A stretch of DNA of 64,000 nt from KBS50 sp042666615 (GTDB lineage: Bacteria > Actinomycetota > Actinomycetes > Mycobacteriales > Micromonosporaceae), in assembly GCF_042666615.1 (NCBI RefSeq), contig NZ_JBHTDD010000004.1, forward strand, positions 124,001 to 188,000, written 5' to 3'. The notes under the pieces were generated by a model. That model had not been told where the DNA came from. It saw only the letters and a list, made by a program, of their open reading frames with translations, and made no database searches. Made by a program: the position numbers and the translations under genes. Below, in pieces: positions 59,983-64,000 of the stretch; the stretch's first letter is position 1, and each line of letters starts with the position of its first letter.

Positions 59983-60462
59983 GGCGCTGGCCTCCCCCGT
60001 GGCCGGTGAACCAGGTCGAGGCGGGGTTACCCGGCGTGGCACGGGTCACGCTCCTCCTCGCCCTGCTACTTCGGGCCGAGCGCTCGATGGTTCGCGGTGC
60101 CGGTGAAGGGACGTACGAGGCGCACCAGGTGTTGAGGTTTGGCTTAGCCGTACCTTAATTTTTCCTTTGCTGGCGTAACGCCCGCCTTGTGGTCTCGTTT
60201 GAGCGGACGCGCGGAAACGTGCGGATCTCCTCACATCGTGCCTGGCTGGTGGGTCTGCCCGCTACCGGCCGGTAGACCGGCCCGCGCGGGCGCCGATGAG
60301 AACCGCCTTAAGTGCCCATCGCGGTAGCAATCCATTGACCTTGAAGCAGTTCGGACACTTGGCTACGTTGCCCTGGCAACCCCCTCCAGCAGCTTCGTCG
60401 CACCACCATCCGCCGCCCGTGACGGCGGTGCTGGCGCGCCCCCTCACCAATGGGATTGGTAC
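59983..60462. other. 480-nt divergent intergenic region
   Basis: It contains the starts of the DUF3040 and DUF1800 genes, the IdeR-like box at 60139-60157, and a 14-bp palindrome CTACCGGCCGGTAG at 60262-60275. The stretch 60150-60175 is AT-rich and likely holds a promoter. No other gene is supported. Confidence 0.45.
60139..60157. promoter_or_regulatory. IdeR/DtxR-like iron box
   Basis: TTGGCTTAGCCGTACCTTA matches the palindromic 19-bp IdeR/DtxR consensus TWAGGTWAGSCTWACCTWA at 16 of 19 positions by my count. It lies in the AT-rich part of a divergent promoter region, 306 nt before the DUF1800 start and 157 nt upstream of DUF3040. Iron control is therefore possible; the distance to the DUF1800 gene is long unless its transcript starts early. 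Confidence 0.4.
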
Positions 60463-62652
60463 ATGGCCGACCATTTTGTGCCACCACACCGGCGTGACGA
60501 ACGTCAGTGGGACGGCCGAGAGCAGCCGCCCCAGTACGGCTACCACGATCATCAGAGCGGACCGGCCCACTCGTGGGCGGAACGGACTGGAGCGGTGTAT
60601 GCCGATGGTCCGTCCTACGAGGATCAGGGTTACCCCGGTCCGGCGGCCCATCCGCAGTCGCCGGCGGGTCCGGCGTACCAGCCGGCGAGCTACCGGGAGC
60701 CCGGCGCCTACCAGCCGGCCGGTTACCCGGAGCGCGGCGCCCACCAGCCGGCCGGGGCGTACCCGGGGTACGAACCGCAGCGCGGTCCACAGTGGGTCGG
60801 TCCGGATGGCCTGGGTGCCCGCGGGACGGACGGGCGCGGTCCGGCGGCGGCGCTGCCGGACCTGGCGGACGTCGACGACGACGAGCGCACCGTGGCACGC
60901 CGCAAGGCGCTCGTCGCCTTCGGCGGCACGGCCGCCGTGGTGGTCGGCGGTGCCGCCCTGGCCATGTCGCCGCTCGGCCGCAGCGCGACCGACAAGCTGT
61001 TCGGCGGCGGTGAGGACGCGGTGGCGGCGGGCAGCACCCCGGCCGGTGCGGCCGGTCAGCAGCCGAGCACGGTGCGGACGTACACCGAGCAGAACGAGAG
61101 CTACATGGGTTCGCGGGCCGGTGAGGCCCTCAAGCGCAACTCGCCGACCACCGGGCAGCTCTTCGGCAGCCCGGCGGAGGCGGCGAGGCGGACCCAGGTC
61201 ACCGTCAAGACCGTGCTGGCCAAGGACCCGGTGCGCCACCTGGCGAGCCGGGCCACGTTCGGGCCGACGCCGAAGGTGCTCGCCGACATCAGGCGGATGG
61301 GTATCGACGCCTGGCTGCGCCAGCAACTCGACGCCGACAAGATCGCGCCGAGCAAGGCGGAGCTGAAGCTCGCCGAGCTGCCCACCCTGAAGATGACGCC
61401 CACCCAGCTCAAGGCGCAGCGCGACAGCCTGCGTGACCGGGGCATCCGGGCCGACCAGGAGTACATCGACGCCACCATCGCGCGGCAGATCTGGTCGGAC
61501 CGGCAGCTCTTCGAGGTGATGGTGGACTTCTGGAACGACTTCCTGCACGTCGGGCCGGAGTTCGACAACTCCGACCTGGTGCGCGGGGCGTTCGACCGGG
61601 ACGTCATCCGCAAGCACGCGATGGGCAACTACGCCGACATGCTGGTGGCGGCGAACCGGCACCCGGCACTGCTGATCTACCTGAACCAGACCCAGTCGTC
61701 CAAGGACGAGATCAACGAGAACCTGGCCCGGGAGAACCTGGAGCTGTACTCGGTGGGGGTGGACGGCGGCTACAAGGAGGCCGACGTCAAGGCCGCCGCC
61801 AAGCTGCAGACCGGCCGCACGATCAATAAGGACTTCGAGTACGTCTACCAGCCCGGCCGGCACTTCGTCGGCAAGGTGAAGATCCTCGGCTTCACATCCG
61901 CCAACAACACGGCCGAGGGTGGCGAACAGGCCAGCGAGGCCTACTTCCGCTACCTGGCCAACCACTCGTCGACCGCGCGGTACGTGGCGCAGAACCTGGC
62001 CACCCGGTTCGTCTCGGACACCCCGCCGAAGGCGCTTGTGGACCGGTTGGCGAAGACGTACACGGCGAACAAGACGGCGATCAAGCCGGTGCTGATGACG
62101 CTGTTCTGCTCGTCCGAGTTCTGGGCGGCGGTGGGCCAGAAGGTGCGCCGCCCGATGGAGTATCTGGTCGCCACCTACCGGACGCTCGGTGTCTCGCCGG
62201 AGCCGTCCGCCGGTTACCAGGCGGGGGACAGCAAGCGGCCCGCGTTCGCCTCGGGCCTGTCCGGGATCCGGCGCAAGATGGTCGAGCTCGGCCAGTTCCC
62301 GACCGGCCAGCCGACCCCGGACGGGTACCCCGACGTGTTCGTCGCCTGGACCTCGGCCGGCACCATGATCAACAGTTGGAACGAGGCCGCGACGCTCATC
62401 GACGGCCAGCGCAAGGAGTTCTCGTACGCCAAGCCTCAGCAGCTGGTGGGCAAGGCGCCGGCCACCGCCGGGGCGTACGTCGACGCGCTGGCCAAGCGGC
62501 TGGTGCACCAGACCCTGTCCGCCAAGGAGAAGGCGCTGATCCTGAGCATCGCCGGTGTCCCGGCGAGCGCCAAGGTGGACGCCGCGTTCCTCGGGGCCGT
62601 GCCGGCGATCGCGCGGGCGCTCCTCGCTTCCCCCCAGCACCACCTCCGGTGA
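60463..62652 (+). CDS. DUF1800 family protein with Tyr/Pro-rich N-terminal extension
   Basis: 729 residues. The C-terminal ~470 residues are DUF1800 (RHLASRATFGPTPKVLADIR, VMVDFWNDFLHV, LARENLELYSVGVDGGY). An Arg-Arg-Lys plus hydrophobic stretch (ARRKALVAFGGTAAVVVGGA) at about residues 145-165 resembles a Tat signal or anchor but starts unusually far into the protein. The first ~120 residues are a repetitive Tyr/Pro/Gly/Gln-rich segment (YQPASYREPGAYQPAGYPER). It is paired with the DUF1501 gene 8 nt downstream. Function unknown. ATG 60463; weak ribosome binding site. Confidence 0.88.
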   Translation: MADHFVPPHRRDERQWDGREQPPQYGYHDHQSGPAHSWAERTGAVYADGPSYEDQGYPGPAAHPQSPAGPAYQPASYREPGAYQPAGYPERGAHQPAGAYPGYEPQRGPQWVGPDGLGARGTDGRGPAAALPDLADVDDDERTVARRKALVAFGGTAAVVVGGAALAMSPLGRSATDKLFGGGEDAVAAGSTPAGAAGQQPSTVRTYTEQNESYMGSRAGEALKRNSPTTGQLFGSPAEAARRTQVTVKTVLAKDPVRHLASRATFGPTPKVLADIRRMGIDAWLRQQLDADKIAPSKAELKLAELPTLKMTPTQLKAQRDSLRDRGIRADQEYIDATIARQIWSDRQLFEVMVDFWNDFLHVGPEFDNSDLVRGAFDRDVIRKHAMGNYADMLVAANRHPALLIYLNQTQSSKDEINENLARENLELYSVGVDGGYKEADVKAAAKLQTGRTINKDFEYVYQPGRHFVGKVKILGFTSANNTAEGGEQASEAYFRYLANHSSTARYVAQNLATRFVSDTPPKALVDRLAKTYTANKTAIKPVLMTLFCSSEFWAAVGQKVRRPMEYLVATYRTLGVSPEPSAGYQAGDSKRPAFASGLSGIRRKMVELGQFPTGQPTPDGYPDVFVAWTSAGTMINSWNEAATLIDGQRKEFSYAKPQQLVGKAPATAGAYVDALAKRLVHQTLSAKEKALILSIAGVPASAKVDAAFLGAVPAIARALLASPQHHLR

Positions 62653-62660
62653 GGCCCGAG

Positions 62661-64000
62661 ATGGAGAAGATCGTGCACTCGTTCCCCCTGCACCCCGACT
62701 GCCCGGACCTGCGCCGGCTGGGCCCCAACCGCAGCGAGGCGCTGTTGCGCGCCGAGGCCGCCGCGGTCGAGGCGGAGAACGCCGCGGAGCGGGACCGCTA
62801 CCGGCGGCTCAACGATCTGGAGGAGCAGCAGCAGGACGGTCGTGGGGTCACCCGCCGCACCTTCGTCGCGGGCACGGCCGCGACCGTCACGGCACTGGCC
62901 ACCAGCCAGTTCGTCTCCACCCAGGCGTCGTTCGCGGCGACCAAGACGGGCACCCTCATCCACGTCTTCCTGTACGGGGGTCTGGACGGGCTGAGCCTGG
63001 TGGCGCCGGCCGACGACCCGGTGCTCCGGAAGTCCCGGCCCGACCTGCTGTTGGGCAACGACTCGGTGGCGCTGGGCCGCGGCTTCCAGATGAGCAAGGC
63101 GTTCGCGCCGCTGGAGGGCTACCTGGCCAAGAAGCAGCTGGCGTTCGTTCCGGCGGTCTCCGACCCGCGGTTGTCGCTTAGCCACTTCCAGGCCCAGGAC
63201 GCCTGCAACCTCGGTGGCCTGCCGGGGGAGACCGGCGGCCGTGGTTGGCTGGACGCCCTGGTCGACGCGCTCGGCCCGGGCACCGCGTTCCGCAGCGTGG
63301 GCATCGGCAGCACGCTGCCCCGGTCGCTGGTGGGCACCAACGGCGCCATCTCGCTGAACAGCGTCGGCGCGTTGACCCTGCGCGGCGACCGGCGCTACAC
63401 CGACGCCACCGAGAAGGCGATCAAGGGCCTGTTCACCGACATCAACCACCCGGTGGAGGAGTCGGTGCAGGCGGGCCTCAGCGCCCTCGGCCTGGCCAAG
63501 AAGCTGGCGGCCACGGAGTACACGCCGGCGAACGGCGCCACGTACGAGGGATCCGTCGGCCGGTCCTTCCGGGAACTGGCGCGGCTCATCAAGGGCGGCG
63601 CGAACGTCCGGGTGGCGACCATCGGCACCGGCGGCTACGACACCCACGAGAACCAGGGCCCGCGCGAGGGTGGGCAGTTGTTCCGCCGGCTGAACGACCT
63701 GGCCCAGGGGATGGCCGACTTCTTCGCCGACCTGGGCGAGCTGTCCAAGGACGTCACCATCCTGGTGTCCAGCGAGTTCGGTCGCCGGGTCGCCTCCAAC
63801 GGCGGTGGCACCGACCACGGCCACGGCGGCGTGGTGACGCTGCTGTCCGGCAAGCCTCTGTCCGGCCCGGTGCTCGGCACCTGGAACGGGCTGAGCACGC
63901 TGGACAACGGCAACGTTCCCGAGTTCAACAACATGTTCAACGTGTACGGATCGGTGGCGCAGGGCCGGTTCGGCCTGACGAACGCCCAGGTGGACAAGCT
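62661..64000 (+). CDS. DUF1501 family protein, Tat-exported (runs off the window)
   Basis: At least 446 residues are visible and no stop occurs before the window ends. A ~60-residue charged N-terminal part precedes a twin-arginine signal (TRRTFVAGTAATVTALATSQ) and then the sulfatase-like DUF1501 fold (IHVFLYGGLDGLSLVAPADD; later VSSEFGRRVASNGGGTDHGH with the family metal-site-like His/Asp). DUF1501 proteins usually pair with DUF1800, as here, 8 nt apart with a GAGG binding site. Both are probably exported by Tat and act together outside the membrane; the substrate is unknown. Confidence 0.88.
   Translation, partial: MEKIVHSFPLHPDCPDLRRLGPNRSEALLRAEAAAVEAENAAERDRYRRLNDLEEQQQDGRGVTRRTFVAGTAATVTALATSQFVSTQASFAATKTGTLIHVFLYGGLDGLSLVAPADDPVLRKSRPDLLLGNDSVALGRGFQMSKAFAPLEGYLAKKQLAFVPAVSDPRLSLSHFQAQDACNLGGLPGETGGRGWLDALVDALGPGTAFRSVGIGSTLPRSLVGTNGAISLNSVGALTLRGDRRYTDATEKAIKGLFTDINHPVEESVQAGLSALGLAKKLAATEYTPANGATYEGSVGRSFRELARLIKGGANVRVATIGTGGYDTHENQGPREGGQLFRRLNDLAQGMADFFADLGELSKDVTILVSSEFGRRVASNGGGTDHGHGGVVTLLSGKPLSGPVLGTWNGLSTLDNGNVPEFNNMFNVYGSVAQGRFGLTNAQVDK

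Noticed and set aside
60262..62643. Open frame of 793 codons antisense to the DUF1800 gene
   Set aside because: The DUF1800 frame has a Tat-like signal and family motifs; the antisense frame has Arg/Gly/Val filler and no start signal.

Overview
The window is very GC-rich throughout, with third codon positions almost always G or C, many GTG and a few TTG starts, and actinobacterial family genes (FasR-type regulator over a fabD-fabH-acpP-fabF-accD operon, DUF3145, DUF3052, DUF3040, homodimeric AceE, a c-di-AMP riboswitch over a cell-wall hydrolase). Gene content and style point to a chromosome of Micromonosporaceae (Micromonospora-like). That placement is inference; there is no rRNA here to fix it.

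Layout. 0-5.7 kb: a secreted/anchored Pro-Ser protein, a membrane-anchored helix protein, a STAS anti-anti-sigma factor, a PfkB kinase-surE operon, and a FAD monooxygenase divergent from a TetR regulator with a palindromic operator between them. 5.7-16 kb: a 62-bp inverted-repeat element, a riboswitch-controlled cell-wall peptidase, a cation diffusion facilitator, a HelR/HelD-type helicase, an alpha/beta hydrolase, carbonic anhydrase, DUF3145, and a NagZ-like lipoprotein. 16-18.5 kb: a SigJ-type sigma factor divergent from a monooxygenase-DoxX pair, then a GntR-type winged-helix gene facing a broken DivIVA-domain gene, which may be the scar of an integrative element. 18.5-25.2 kb: the fatty-acid synthesis operon with its PucR/FasR regulator; FabD carries an unusual lipoyl-like C-terminal domain. 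25.2-36.7 kb: a NarL two-component pair, a secreted membrane protein, a CopC protein, an Eis-like acetyltransferase, GltX, an ion transporter, a beta-glucosidase-MFS operon and an SRPBCC protein.

36.7-48.7 kb: the second copy of the 62-bp element, aceE, YjbQ, PhoD phosphatase, an AraC-MFS-MarR efflux locus, a fused E1 alpha/beta 2-oxoacid dehydrogenase, DUF3052, a one-Cys-type peroxiredoxin and tRNA-Val(UAC). 48.7-55.5 kb: a vapBC toxin-antitoxin pair with an operator-like repeat, a RibD-like reductase, a metallophosphoesterase, a PhnB/VOC protein, a second intergenic element with two alternative hairpins, a polysaccharide pyruvyl transferase and a right-handed beta-helix protein. 55.5-64 kb: a SNF2 helicase-SWIM zinc-finger operon, DUF3040, an IdeR-like box, and a DUF1800-DUF1501 Tat-exported pair; the last gene runs off the window.

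Five gene pairs overlap by the same four bases, GTGA, which indicates translational coupling: kinase-surE, monooxygenase-DoxX, histidine kinase-response regulator, beta-glucosidase-MFS and SNF2-SWIM. The observations most worth a second look are the 62-bp element found in two convergent intergenic regions, the two-state hairpin at 52.2 kb, the FabD-lipoyl fusion, the codon-usage break in the SNF2 gene, and the decayed DivIVA gene beside the GntR gene. I found no CRISPR array, prophage, transposase or biosynthetic megasynthase.
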